In this document: positions 1 to 8,151 of the stretch, in pieces
Layout of the letters: every line of letters begins with the position of its first letter
How positions within the stretch are numbered: the stretch's first letter is position 1
DNA from: Adlercreutzia equolifaciens DSM 19450
GTDB lineage: Bacteria; Actinomycetota; Coriobacteriia; Coriobacteriales; Eggerthellaceae
Assembly: GCF_000478885.1 (NCBI RefSeq)
Contig: NC_022567.1
Coordinates: 2,798,527-2,862,526 of the forward strand
Length of the DNA: 64,000 nucleotides
Reading direction: 5' to 3'
Notes under the pieces: model-generated
The model's input: the letters and a program-made list of their open reading frames with translations, nothing else
Database searches by the model: none
What the model was told of the DNA's origin: nothing
Translations under genes and position numbers: made by a program

Positions 1-301
1 ACGTACGGCTGCGGGAGTCTGCTCGTCGAGGGCTCCCGCAGCCAGCTGGGCCGTCACCACGCCGACCATGATAAACGCTCGGCTGATAAGCCTAGGTATG
101 GCGCTCGGCATTTTCTCAATGGATCCCGCCTCAACCAACGCGGCATCGACGGAGAGCTCGAACAAGGCGAACGCACAAATGACTGCATAGTTTCTGCCCC
201 CTAAAAGCAGCGCGAAGCCCCAGCGTTGCAGAACGCCGGAGCTTCGCCTCAGGGGAGGGCGCGTTGAGTGAGCGCATTTTTGAGAAGCGCTCTCTTTGCT
301 C
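1..301. other. Left-edge region, no gene assignable
   Basis: Both strands are partly open here. A plus-strand frame is open from base 1 to a TAA at 202. A minus-strand frame is open leftwards from about 280, but it has no convincing start and runs through the terminator at 212-247. Neither translation resembles a family I can name with confidence, and the cut edge prevents a decision. One could be the 3' end of a plus-strand gene finishing at 204. Confidence 0.3.
212..247 (-). terminator. Rho-independent terminator of the flavin oxidoreductase gene
   Basis: This is a 16-bp imperfect hairpin (14 of 16 pairs, loop GCAG). Read on the minus strand it is followed shortly by GCTTTTAG. It lies 55 bases beyond the stop of the minus-strand flavoprotein gene. 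On the plus strand no T-run follows, so minus-strand use is preferred. Confidence 0.6.
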
Positions 302-1930
302 CTAGCTGCTAGCGGCCGTTTCGCCCGCGACGTAGCCGGCGACCATGGCCTGGGAGTTCGACATCCCCATGCCCGAACTCTCATAGGCGTAGCCGAAGCG
401 ACGTCCCACGGTGTTGCCCGCGGCGAACAGGCCCGGGATCACTTCATGGTCGGCATTCAACACCTGGAACTTGTCGTTGGTGTGCACACCGGCGATGGAG
501 CACACGAACACCCACTTCTCGTTGAAAGCATAGAACGGCGGGTTCTTCACGGGGATGAGGTACTCGGAGCTCTTCATGAAGTCCTCGTCAACACCCTTCT
601 CGCACATCTCGTTGTACCGCTCAATCGTGGCTGTAAAGGTAGCCGGATCCACGTCGATGAGCTCGGCCAGCTCCTCTAAGGTATCGGCCTGGTACACGCC
701 GGTTCCGCTTTTGGCGATAGCGTCCAGCACGTTAGGATCGATGCCGATGAAGCAGGGCATGAGCCGATCCTCGGTGGAGGAAATCTCCCAGGTGAAGGCA
801 CCGCTGGGCATCGAAGCTGCAGACACCACCTGCTGCACCTGGTTCACCGGGAACAGAGCCTCGTTCATATAGCGGCGCCCTGCCTGGTCCACTTCCAAAT
901 TCGGGCAGCCGATATGACCGCCGTTCGGCCAACCGAGGAAGCCGTGGGGGCCTCCCTCCATCTCGGCGCCGGCCCAGCACATCATGCGGTGGCCGATCCC
1001 GTCGTCCATGGGCTCTGCGCTAGAGAGGTCTTCGGTATCCATGTACATGGTGTACACATTGCCTTCTTCCAGCAGCTTCGCCACCTTTTCCTGCTGGAAT
1101 TTCTTCACCATGGCAGCGTTGCCGGCATAACTACCCGTGCACACGATGACGCCCTTAGCCGCCTTGAACAACGTGCGGGAGCCGTCCTCGGCTGTGGCGA
1201 TGACGCCAGTTACGCGCCCGGCCTCGTCCTGCACGAGCACCTCGGCCTTGGTGTTGTAGCGAATGTCGGCGCCGTTGTCGGCCAGATAGGCGTGCATGCC
1301 TGAGAGGAATTCCTTGTAATTGTCCTTCGTAGGATCGCCTAGCACCACATTGATATCGAACACCCGATTCAGCCACAGCTCCGGCTCATCGGGAGCCGGA
1401 GAGCACGTGAAGGGAATGCCCGCCGGCGTGAGCACCTTCTCGATGAGCGTGTCCACGAGCTCGCCGGATCGGTCGGCCCATACGCGCCATTGGCGAATGT
1501 CGCAACGGTTGGCGGTATTGCCCACGATGTGGTAGACAATCTCCTTTGGATCGTAGGTGGGCTTGCCGGACTGCTTCTGGAACTCAGAGTTCAAGAAGGA
1601 GCCCTGGTTGCCACCGTAGTGGAATATCTTGTTGCGCTCGAGCATAACCACCTTCGCACCGTTCTCCAAAGCGCCGAACGCGGAAAGCGAGCCGGCCACC
1701 GCAGAACCGATAACCACCACATCGGCATCCACCACGTTGTCGCAGTCGGCCTCGGTCAGCGCTGGCGCTTCACCGAGCCAGTCCTCCTCAGTTGCCGAGC
1801 CGGTCTCGGCCATCGACGTATCCTTCGGCGCCGGACTGCAACCTGCTAGGCCAGCTAAAGCCGCGGCTCCACCGAGCACAGCAGATCCAGTCAAAAAACT
1901 GCGACGCGAAATGCCTTTCATATCAGTCAT
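302..1930 (-). CDS. Tat-exported FAD-dependent oxidoreductase (fumarate reductase/flavocytochrome c-like)
   Basis: This 542-residue protein has a twin-arginine signal (SRRSFLTGS) near residue 10, followed by a hydrophobic stretch ending in a lipobox-like LAGC. It is therefore probably exported folded and lipid-anchored. A dinucleotide-binding segment VVIGSAVAGSLSA near residue 75 and the C-terminal FAD-contact block (RRFGYAYESSGMGMSN) place it in the FAD_binding_2 family of periplasmic reductases. These enzymes transfer electrons to an organic acceptor; the acceptor here cannot be read from sequence. No haem-binding CXXCH is visible, so electrons must come from a partner. The start was chosen at the ATG preceded by AAGGAGAG; an upstream in-frame start would push the Tat motif far from the N-terminus. 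It is transcribed divergently from a LuxR-type regulator, the usual arrangement for such genes in Eggerthellaceae, which suggests substrate-induced control. Confidence 0.88.
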   Translation of the reverse strand: MTDMKGISRRSFLTGSAVLGGAAALAGLAGCSPAPKDTSMAETGSATEEDWLGEAPALTEADCDNVVDADVVVIGSAVAGSLSAFGALENGAKVVMLERNKIFHYGGNQGSFLNSEFQKQSGKPTYDPKEIVYHIVGNTANRCDIRQWRVWADRSGELVDTLIEKVLTPAGIPFTCSPAPDEPELWLNRVFDINVVLGDPTKDNYKEFLSGMHAYLADNGADIRYNTKAEVLVQDEAGRVTGVIATAEDGSRTLFKAAKGVIVCTGSYAGNAAMVKKFQQEKVAKLLEEGNVYTMYMDTEDLSSAEPMDDGIGHRMMCWAGAEMEGGPHGFLGWPNGGHIGCPNLEVDQAGRRYMNEALFPVNQVQQVVSAASMPSGAFTWEISSTEDRLMPCFIGIDPNVLDAIAKSGTGVYQADTLEELAELIDVDPATFTATIERYNEMCEKGVDEDFMKSSEYLIPVKNPPFYAFNEKWVFVCSIAGVHTNDKFQVLNADHEVIPGLFAAGNTVGRRFGYAYESSGMGMSNSQAMVAGYVAGETAASS

Positions 1931-2172
1931 TGTCTCTCTCCTTACATAGATGCTTTTTCGGAAGCCGAAGGCCCCATCCTTCCACCTGCCGCGGTCCACG
2001 GCTCTCAGGTGATGCCGTTATCATGAATGAAACACCTGGTGAAAGCATCATCTAAACTAGTCGATACCCATCCTCTGAAGCAGTGGAAACCGGCTCTACT
2101 ATCCCCTGGCACAGCCGCGACGAATGCAACAGCCTGTGGTAAGCTGAGCCTAGACGTTTGGGAGAGGACACC
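1931..2172. promoter_or_regulatory. Divergent promoter region
   Basis: This 242-bp region separates the flavoprotein gene from the LuxR regulator. It contains a near-palindrome AAACACCTGGTGAAA at about 2030-2044 that could be an operator. I could not identify clear -35/-10 pairs. Confidence 0.4.
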
Positions 2173-3627
2173 ATGGGAGCAATAAAATCGGAGGCGCAAT
2201 CACGGCAGCGACGGCTCGGGATCACGCTCGATCTAGGTATCTACTGGGGCTGGATGAGCCTCGTCTTTTTCTCGACAGCCCTCGCGGGCATCGGCGGCAT
2301 CGCCTCGGTAGAGCTGGCAAACTTCGTAGCGTTGACCGTAAGTACAGTCGTGGTAGGCATTTTGGCATTTCTTTCGCCCGCTCTGGCGCAGAAGATGGCC
2401 GAAAATCATCTGCTGCGAGCGACGACAACCTTGGCCGCATCGACTGGCACGTTGCTGGTGCTCTGGGGGTCGAACGGCGATGCGTTGCTTATTATCGGAG
2501 CTTGCTTGGTAGGCCTGCCCGAAGGATTTCTTCTCTATCTTTTCGTCAACCGAGCTATTCGTCAGTGTCACTCGGCGGAGGACGTCGTCGTGCTGTTCTC
2601 GTGGGCCCTCCTCATAGCAGCTGCTCTATATCTAACGGTGGCCTTTCTCGGAACCGCGGCAGGTTATATCTGCGCTGCGCTACCGCTGCTGTCGCTCGCG
2701 GGCCTCGCGACGGATGCTCATAAGAGATCCCCGCAGAACACCGAGGGATCGGATGCTGAAACGGCCAGAACGCGGCTTTCTTTTTGGGGTGCCGGCCAAA
2801 AGCTCCCCTGGAAGCTGCTGCTGGGCCTCGCCGTCTTCGGCATCGCCTTCGGCCTAATGCGCATTTCCGCCAGCAGCGAGTCTGTCGAGGTGTTCCAAGA
2901 GAGTTACCTGGCCCACACTCTCGCTCGAGCCGGCACGACCGTGGTCGCGCTGGTACTTATCGGCAAGCTGAAGAAGGCCTATTGGGTGCTGAGCACCTTG
3001 CAGCTACTGGCCTTTACACTCGGTATTTGTAGCTACTGGCTACCTTTTGAGTCTACCGCCGCCCTCACGGTGGCTGCCACTACCGCAGGGTACACCTGCC
3101 TTGAACTCATGCTCTGGGCCGTACTCTTCGAGCTGTTCCTGGAAACAAACGTCGCCTTCAACACGCTGTATGGCATTGTGCGCGGACTTGTCAGCTTGGC
3201 CACGCTGGTTGCCACCGGCTTCTCTCTTTTCGTCATGGCCTCCATGCCAGAAGAAATCGTACATATGGTGTTGCTCTTCTTCTTGCTGGCCATGATCCTC
3301 GTTTCGTCGCTTCTGTTCGGAAGCCGCAATGTAGCGTCGCTTTGGGGACTCGAACGCTCAGCCATGGCGCCTGAGACTGTCAACAGTGAGCAAGTCACGC
3401 AAGCCCTCTCCAAGCGCTACGGTCTTACCACTCGCGAAACTGAGGTGATGGGGCTGCTCATGAAGGGGCGCAATGAGCCGTTCATTTCCGAGGCGCTGTT
3501 TATCTCCTCCAGTACCACCCACAGTCACGTCAGCCACATCTACGCCAAAATCGGCGTTCACTCCCGCCAAGAGCTCCTTAGCGTCATCGATAAGGAAATC
3601 ACGGGCAACTTCAGCCAACCGGAATAG
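2173..3627 (+). CDS. LuxR-family regulator with N-terminal multi-pass membrane domain
   Basis: The 484-residue protein has about 12 hydrophobic segments over residues 15-400 and a C-terminal LuxR-type helix-turn-helix (residues about 415-478). The latter contains the typical LTTRETEVMGLLMKGR and HVSHIYAKIGVHSRQELL blocks. The architecture (MFS-like sensor plus LuxR HTH) is greatly expanded in Eggerthella and relatives, where such regulators adjoin flavin reductases. The ATG at 2173 is used because GGGAGAGG lies 6-7 bases upstream; a TTG 15 bases earlier overlaps that site. It probably senses a small molecule at the membrane and controls the divergent oxidoreductase gene, which is inference from position. 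Confidence 0.85.
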   Translation: MGAIKSEAQSRQRRLGITLDLGIYWGWMSLVFFSTALAGIGGIASVELANFVALTVSTVVVGILAFLSPALAQKMAENHLLRATTTLAASTGTLLVLWGSNGDALLIIGACLVGLPEGFLLYLFVNRAIRQCHSAEDVVVLFSWALLIAAALYLTVAFLGTAAGYICAALPLLSLAGLATDAHKRSPQNTEGSDAETARTRLSFWGAGQKLPWKLLLGLAVFGIAFGLMRISASSESVEVFQESYLAHTLARAGTTVVALVLIGKLKKAYWVLSTLQLLAFTLGICSYWLPFESTAALTVAATTAGYTCLELMLWAVLFELFLETNVAFNTLYGIVRGLVSLATLVATGFSLFVMASMPEEIVHMVLLFFLLAMILVSSLLFGSRNVASLWGLERSAMAPETVNSEQVTQALSKRYGLTTRETEVMGLLMKGRNEPFISEALFISSSTTHSHVSHIYAKIGVHSRQELLSVIDKEITGNFSQPE

Positions 3628-3703
3628 CCCTTCAAATTTAACTGATCGCGCAAAAAGCGGAAACCCTCGCCCCTGAGATGCAAAGACGAGATAGAAGTCC
3701 ATT

Positions 3704-3895
3704 TAATACCCAAGCGCTTCGAGAAGCTCCTGGCGGGAGTGAACACCCATCTTTTCATAGATATGTCTTACATGGGTGCGCACAGTATGCTCAGAAAGAA
3801 AAAGCTTCGGCGCAATATTGGCCAATGTGTAACCCCTCACAAGGTAACTCAGTACATCCAGCTCTCGGGCAGTCAACCCGAATTTTCTCTATTTT
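3704..3895 (-). pseudogene. Relic of a LuxR-type regulator (3' end only)
   Basis: Reading leftwards, about 60 codons encode FGLTARELDVL, VRTHVRHIYEKMGVHSRQELL and a terminal TAA, which is a complete LuxR HTH. Upstream the frame meets a stop. One base fewer in the AAAA run at about 3890 would join it to NKIEK, and a further TGA lies beyond that. No membrane domain precedes it. It is a decayed copy whose HTH resembles that of the neighbouring intact regulator (HIYxKxGVHSRQELL in both). Confidence 0.7.
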
Positions 3896-4012
3896 GTTTA
3901 CGGTCTCTATCTTGCAACCAAATCCGAAAAGTCGTTGATTCTTTCTTCAGTCCATGGTAGATCTTTCTCGGTTAACCGTTTGATCGGTCTGGCCTACCAA
4001 AGACGGGCAGAC

Positions 4013-4041
4013 GGGCGGAGGGATCTCCGCCCTTTCGTTTT
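4013..4041 (+). terminator. Rho-independent terminator
   Basis: GGGCGGAG, loop GGAT, CTCCGCCC, then TTTCGTTTT on the plus strand. It lies about 390 bases after the LuxR regulator with only the minus-strand relic in between, so it may end a long regulator transcript or belong to a lost plus-strand gene. Confidence 0.65.
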
Positions 4042-4114
4042 CGGAAGGAGACTGGTCGGCGCTCGAATGCAGCGTATTCGCAGACGAATCGGGCGATTCA
4101 GGCGGTAATGTCCC

Positions 4115-5395
4115 CTACGGGGCCAGGCAGGTTATCGGGACGACGTAGATGCCATCCGGCCGGCGGTAGGCCGCTTGCTGGCCCGTAAGAACCATGAGGA
4201 ACGAGGGCGCTCCCTCCTTGGAGTCGTCAACGCGCGAGGCGAGCTTCAATAGGTGGGCCGCACCCTCTTCAACCTGCTTCTCGCCGAGCTTCACCTCGAC
4301 GGCCCCCCAGCGGCCGTCATCCAAGACGACGACGGCATCGGCCTCGAGGCCCGTCTTATCGCGATAGTGGTAGACGGTTCCCCGGAGCTTGGCCGCGTAC
4401 ACACGCAGGTCACGCACGCACAGCGATTCGAAGAACAGCCCGAAGGTGTTGAAGTCCAGCAAGAGCTTCCGGGGAGACGCGCCCAGCAGGGCCGCCCCGA
4501 TGCTCGGGTCGCAGAAGTGCCGCGTCGGACTGGTGCGCACGGCGGTCTTGGAGCGCAGCGCCGGATTCCATGCCGGCAGATCCTCGGTAACGTAGGTGCG
4601 CCGAAGCGCGTCGAGATAGTCCGCGACCGTGTTCTCCGAAGGGGACTCGCCCCCCATGTCCGCCGCGATGGTCGCCTGACTCGCCTCGGTGGATAGGTTG
4701 CGCGCATAGGAGCGCAGAATGGCCCGCAGCCACGTCGAGTTGCGCTTCTTGTCGTCCATCTCGTCGATATCCGAGTCGAGCAGCTCGGCAACGTAATCCT
4801 TGGCCTGGTCGAGGGCGATCTCCGGATCGCTTTCCAGCACGGCCTCCGGCCAACCGCCACGGCAGAGCGCGAAGGCGATGTCCTCGATGGAGCGATCGGA
4901 TAGGGCGCCCACCTCGGCAGCGCCATCGAAGAGCCCCGCTAGCGAGACCGCGCCCGTGGACTCGCGGGACTCGAAGAGCGACATGGGACGCATGTGCATG
5001 CGGGATATCCGTCCCACGCCGGAGTGCTTCGGTCTCTTCTTGGGCGTAGCCGATCCGGTGAGGATAAACCGGCCCTTGCCCTTCCCCTGGTCGACCGCGA
5101 AACGGACGGCATCCCACAGCTGCGGCGCCATCTGCCATTCGTCGATAAGATGCGGCTCGGCGCCTTCCAAGAGCACCGACGGGCGCACTTCGGCCAAAGC
5201 GACAAGAGAGGGACCCTCGTCGGGGTCTTGGAGGTACACGGCACTTTGCGCCTGCTGCTTGGCCGTCTCGGTCTTGCCGCACCATTTCGCGCCAACGATC
5301 TGAACGGCGCCGGAAGCCCGAAGCGCCCGCTGAAGCACGGCGTCGGCCACGCGCGGCCAATAGCCCTCCTGCTGCTCTTCGTCTTTCTCCACCAT
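4115..5395 (-). CDS. AAA_14/DUF4143-type ATPase
   Basis: This 426-residue protein has a P-loop at residues about 34-43 (GAKWCGKTETA) and a Walker B-like HLIDEWQ near residue 83, followed by an ILTGS sensor segment. The C-terminal part (from about residue 290, with DKTGLEADAVVVLDDGRWGAVEVKLG) matches the DUF4143 region, whose D...E-V-K arrangement recalls PD-(D/E)XK nucleases. This is a very common prokaryotic family without a settled function; defence and toxin-antitoxin roles have been suggested. It stands alone between a terminator and a repeat-rich stretch, suggesting an accessory gene. The start has a GAAAGGGCG ribosome site. Confidence 0.8.
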   Translation of the reverse strand: MVEKDEEQQEGYWPRVADAVLQRALRASGAVQIVGAKWCGKTETAKQQAQSAVYLQDPDEGPSLVALAEVRPSVLLEGAEPHLIDEWQMAPQLWDAVRFAVDQGKGKGRFILTGSATPKKRPKHSGVGRISRMHMRPMSLFESRESTGAVSLAGLFDGAAEVGALSDRSIEDIAFALCRGGWPEAVLESDPEIALDQAKDYVAELLDSDIDEMDDKKRNSTWLRAILRSYARNLSTEASQATIAADMGGESPSENTVADYLDALRRTYVTEDLPAWNPALRSKTAVRTSPTRHFCDPSIGAALLGASPRKLLLDFNTFGLFFESLCVRDLRVYAAKLRGTVYHYRDKTGLEADAVVVLDDGRWGAVEVKLGEKQVEEGAAHLLKLASRVDDSKEGAPSFLMVLTGQQAAYRRPDGIYVVPITCLAP

Positions 5396-5459
5396 GGCGC
5401 GCCCTTTCCGTCAATGATCGATCGGTATGCTCACTATACCACGTCAGCGAAGCGATTGA

Positions 5460-5528
5460 GGAAGTTGGACTATTTTCATTGCGGAGGTTGGACCGTTTTC
5501 GTTGGGGAAGTTGGACTCTTATGGTTGA
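5460..5528. repeat. Three tandem 23-bp repeats (GGAAGTTGGACTATTTTCATT type)
   Basis: Units begin at 5460, 5483 and 5506, exactly 23 bp apart. The first two share GGARGTTGGACYRTTTTCRTTG; the third diverges after GGAAGTTGGACT. IS21-family ends are known to carry several tandem TGGAC-type repeats, so this may be a solitary insertion-sequence end. No transposase remains nearby. Confidence 0.65.
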
Positions 5529-5570
5529 TCCGGTTGATCAGGTTGCGCAAAGTCATCCCGAATCGAGAAA

Positions 5571-5620
5571 CTTAGAACTCCTTAGAAGAACTTAGTGAAA
5601 CTTAGAAGAGCTTAGAGGAA
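5571..5620. repeat. Five tandem 10-bp CTTAG repeats
   Basis: CTTAGAACTC, CTTAGAAGAA, CTTAGTGAAA, CTTAGAAGAG and CTTAGAGGAA follow one another without interruption. The CTTAG core recurs every 10 bp, close to one helical turn, so all copies face the same side of the DNA. The function is unknown. Confidence 0.75.
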
Positions 5621-5689
5621 TTGGTCTGCAGGAGAGGCTCGACAGCAGAGAGCTACTGCTTGAGCAATAGACCTCCGAAAACCGCGCCC

Positions 5690-6862
5690 CTACAGCGCCA
5701 GCCGGTAGATGGCCTCGGCGTCTTCCAGGGTCAGCTTCTTGAAGGTGCCGAAGGGGACGCCCTTGTTCTGGGCGAGGGTCGGCAGCATCTTCGGGATGTC
5801 GGCCTCTTCCACATCCAACTCGGCGAGGGTGGTGGGCATGCCAAGGCTCGCGAAGAAGGCGCGCGTCTCGTCGATGGCCGAAAGCGCGTCCGCTTCCACG
5901 TCGCCGGTGGGCGTGAGACCGAACACCGCCTGGCCGTAGAAGGCGAAGCGCGCCGGGTTCTCGGTGTGCACGTACTCCATCCAGGCAGGGAACATGACGG
6001 CCAGACCGGCGCCATGAGTGATAGCCGGATTCAGCGCCGACAGCTCGTGTTCCAACCCATGAGTGGCCCAGTCCTCATGGCGGCCCACTCCGGCGAGTCC
6101 CTGATGGCAGAGCATGCCGGCCCACATGATGTTGGCGCGGGCGTCGTAGTTGTCGGGGTCGGCCAACACGCGCGGCGCCTCGGCGCGGATGGTGTTCATG
6201 AGCGACAGGTTCAAGTTGTCAGTCACGGGCACCGCGCCCACGTCGTCGAAGAAGCGCTCAAGCAGGTGGCAGAACATGTCGGTGAGGCCGGCGGCCGTTT
6301 GGAAGGGAGGCAGCGTGAAGGTGAGCTCGGGGTTCATGAAGGCGAACTTCGGACGCTGGGCGTTGTTGGCGTAGCCGGTTTTGCGGCCCAGCTCGTCGTT
6401 GGAAATAACCGTGTTCTTCGACGCCTCGCTACCGGCGGCCGGGATGGTGAGCACCACGGCAATGGGCAGCACATCGTGGTCGAGGGCCTTGGTTTCGAAG
6501 AGCTCCCACACGTCGCCTTCCACGCAAGCACCGTTGGCGATGGCCTTCGCGGAGTCGATGACCGAGCCGCCACCTACGGCGAGAATCCAGTCGACGTTAG
6601 CCTCCTTGCAGAGGCGCACGCCCTCGCGCACAAGGGTGATCTCGGGGTTCGGGCGCACACCGCCCAGCTCCAAGTGCTCGATGCCCGCAGCATCCAGCGA
6701 CGCACCCACGCGGTCGATAAGCCCGGAGGCCACAGCACTCCCGCCGCCGAAGTGCACAAGCACCCGCTTGGCGCCAGCTGCCGCCAGCTTCTCGCCCACC
6801 TGCTCTTCAGCCCCGCGCCCGAAGACAAAATGCGTGGGGGAAACGAATTCGAAGTTTTCCAT
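5690..6862 (-). CDS. Iron-containing alcohol dehydrogenase
   Basis: The protein has 390 residues, the usual length for group III (Fe-dependent) alcohol dehydrogenases. It shows the nucleotide-binding GGGSVIDSAKAIA near residue 95 and a metal-ligand region with H-x3-H (HEDWATHGLEHELS) followed by NPAITHGAGLAVMFPAW. Similarity is closest to the NAD(P)H-dependent butanol dehydrogenase/YqhD branch, which reduces aldehydes. The substrate cannot be predicted. The start is the ATG preceded by AAAGGACT; an upstream in-frame extension lacks any family similarity. It is monocistronic, with 211 bp to the next minus-strand gene. Confidence 0.88.
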   Translation of the reverse strand: MENFEFVSPTHFVFGRGAEEQVGEKLAAAGAKRVLVHFGGGSAVASGLIDRVGASLDAAGIEHLELGGVRPNPEITLVREGVRLCKEANVDWILAVGGGSVIDSAKAIANGACVEGDVWELFETKALDHDVLPIAVVLTIPAAGSEASKNTVISNDELGRKTGYANNAQRPKFAFMNPELTFTLPPFQTAAGLTDMFCHLLERFFDDVGAVPVTDNLNLSLMNTIRAEAPRVLADPDNYDARANIMWAGMLCHQGLAGVGRHEDWATHGLEHELSALNPAITHGAGLAVMFPAWMEYVHTENPARFAFYGQAVFGLTPTGDVEADALSAIDETRAFFASLGMPTTLAELDVEEADIPKMLPTLAQNKGVPFGTFKKLTLEDAEAIYRLAL

Positions 6863-7073
6863 GGGAGTCCTTTCTGCTTTTCGACACGGCGACGCCTTAT
6901 CGTTATCGCCGCGCCATCGCCGTCGGGCGCGTTCTCCAATCATACTCTGTGTTGATGCTAGGGCATCGCCAGCAAACAGGCAACTGTCAGACCACGGGAA
7001 AATGTCTCGCAATCTTAGCAAACAAGGCAGCTTGTCACAAAATTGCACCCAGACCCCCGCATGGTCAGGGAGG

Positions 7074-7574
7074 CTATTCCCCGTGAGCGCGGGTTATGAG
7101 GTCGGCCATTTCCGTGGCGGTTTTGGCGGCTATGTTGGCCTGAGCAGCCAGGCGCTTGTCGTGGGTTACCAGATAGTTCGCCTTGCACAATTCGCAGGAA
7201 GCAAGAACCGAGGCGTCTTCGTAATCCGAGGTGATATCGCGGTAGTGGCGAGCTAGCCACGCCGTACGATCGTCCATGGGAACCGATATCGCAAGATCGG
7301 TCATGTGGTCGACGCACCCCCACGCGAAGTTGTTTATAGCACGGGCCGTGCACTCGTCGACAGTGCCACCGTTTTCGCGTACCTGCTGTTTCAGATATCT
7401 TCCCACCGTGTAAAAAACTTCATTGACAGCATCCGCTGGTGTTCCCAAATTGGCGTTGTATTTCTCCGCAACGCGAATAAAGCGAGCAGCTTCTTCATGA
7501 AGGGGCCGCTCGTGAAGATAGAAATCGAGCCAAATGTTTTTGTCTACAACAATAGCATTCTCCGCAACCGTCAC
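7074..7574 (-). CDS. PIN-domain ribonuclease, toxin of a toxin-antitoxin pair
   Basis: The 166-residue protein starts with the PIN fold signature VVDKNIWLDFYL (first catalytic Asp at residue 11). It has a central acidic pair (SDYEDASVLASCE) and a late Asp in LVTHDKRL, together forming the Mg-binding site of VapC-like RNases. The GTG start overlaps the stop of the preceding gene as GTGA, indicating translational coupling. The partner upstream is a RelB/DinJ-like antitoxin. A GTG start without its own strong ribosome site fits coupling. Confidence 0.82.
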   Translation of the reverse strand: MTVAENAIVVDKNIWLDFYLHERPLHEEAARFIRVAEKYNANLGTPADAVNEVFYTVGRYLKQQVRENGGTVDECTARAINNFAWGCVDHMTDLAISVPMDDRTAWLARHYRDITSDYEDASVLASCELCKANYLVTHDKRLAAQANIAAKTATEMADLITRAHGE

Positions 7575-7942
7575 CAGAGTCCCCTTTCAGCCAGTCTTTC
7601 GGTCTTCGCCTCGTAGAAAAGATTGTCCCAATATTCATCCGAGAACTCCTGAGGCGAGGCAGCTGGCGGAATACCCAGGGCCTCGCGTTGCGCCTGAAGC
7701 GATGTCAGGAAGTCCGTGACCGCTTGGGCACGCTTCTCGCCCTCGCTCATGGCGTCGGCTTCCTCCGTCTCGGGGCCGATGACCGCCCGCAAGGCCGCTT
7801 CGGACTCGTCGTCATAGCGCGCCGCCATCTCGTAAAACCGCCGCAGGGCCTCCGACGGCGTGCACCCAAGCCGGGCAAAGCGCTCGTCCCCGCGCCGCTT
7901 CAGTTCGGCATCGATACGGAAGTTCATCTGCATGTTCGGCAT
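7571..7942 (-). CDS. RelB/DinJ-like antitoxin
   Basis: The 123-residue protein has an N-terminal ribbon-helix-helix segment (MNFRIDAELKRRGDERFARLG, then TPSEALRRFYEMAA) characteristic of RelB/DinJ antitoxins. A long acidic helical tail ends in DNLFYEAKTERLAERG, probably the toxin-binding region. The start is the ATG after GAAAGGGGTTGCT; an in-frame upstream extension has no matching family sequence. The gene precedes and overlaps the PIN toxin by four bases. TA operons of this kind are normally autorepressed by the antitoxin. A candidate operator is the AT-rich TATATCATAACTG stretch just upstream. Confidence 0.82.
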   Translation of the reverse strand: MPNMQMNFRIDAELKRRGDERFARLGCTPSEALRRFYEMAARYDDESEAALRAVIGPETEEADAMSEGEKRAQAVTDFLTSLQAQREALGIPPAASPQEFSDEYWDNLFYEAKTERLAERGLW

Positions 7943-8151
7943 AGCAACCCCTTTCAGAATTGCTAGCAGTATATCATAACTGTCGACCTTTCTATCCGTG
8001 AAAGGAAAAGGGCCATTGTAAACCTCCCTTCCGCAACTCCCGGTTCTTATTTGCTTCTTATTTGCTTCGTTGGGCCGCGACACGAAAACGAGGGGTCACC
8101 GGGGCTGTGTTAAGATTGAGACTCACGTTGAAGGAAACGGAGTTCTCCCCC

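Noticed and set aside
1..204. Plus-strand open frame with GCGSLL, reminiscent of a DNA methylase motif
   Set aside because: The motif is partial, the rest shows no methylase features, and the opposite strand is also open; evidence is insufficient at a cut edge.
5621..6955. Long plus-strand open frame opposite the alcohol dehydrogenase gene
   Set aside because: It is an antisense shadow produced by high-GC codon structure; the minus-strand protein has clear motifs and a ribosome site.
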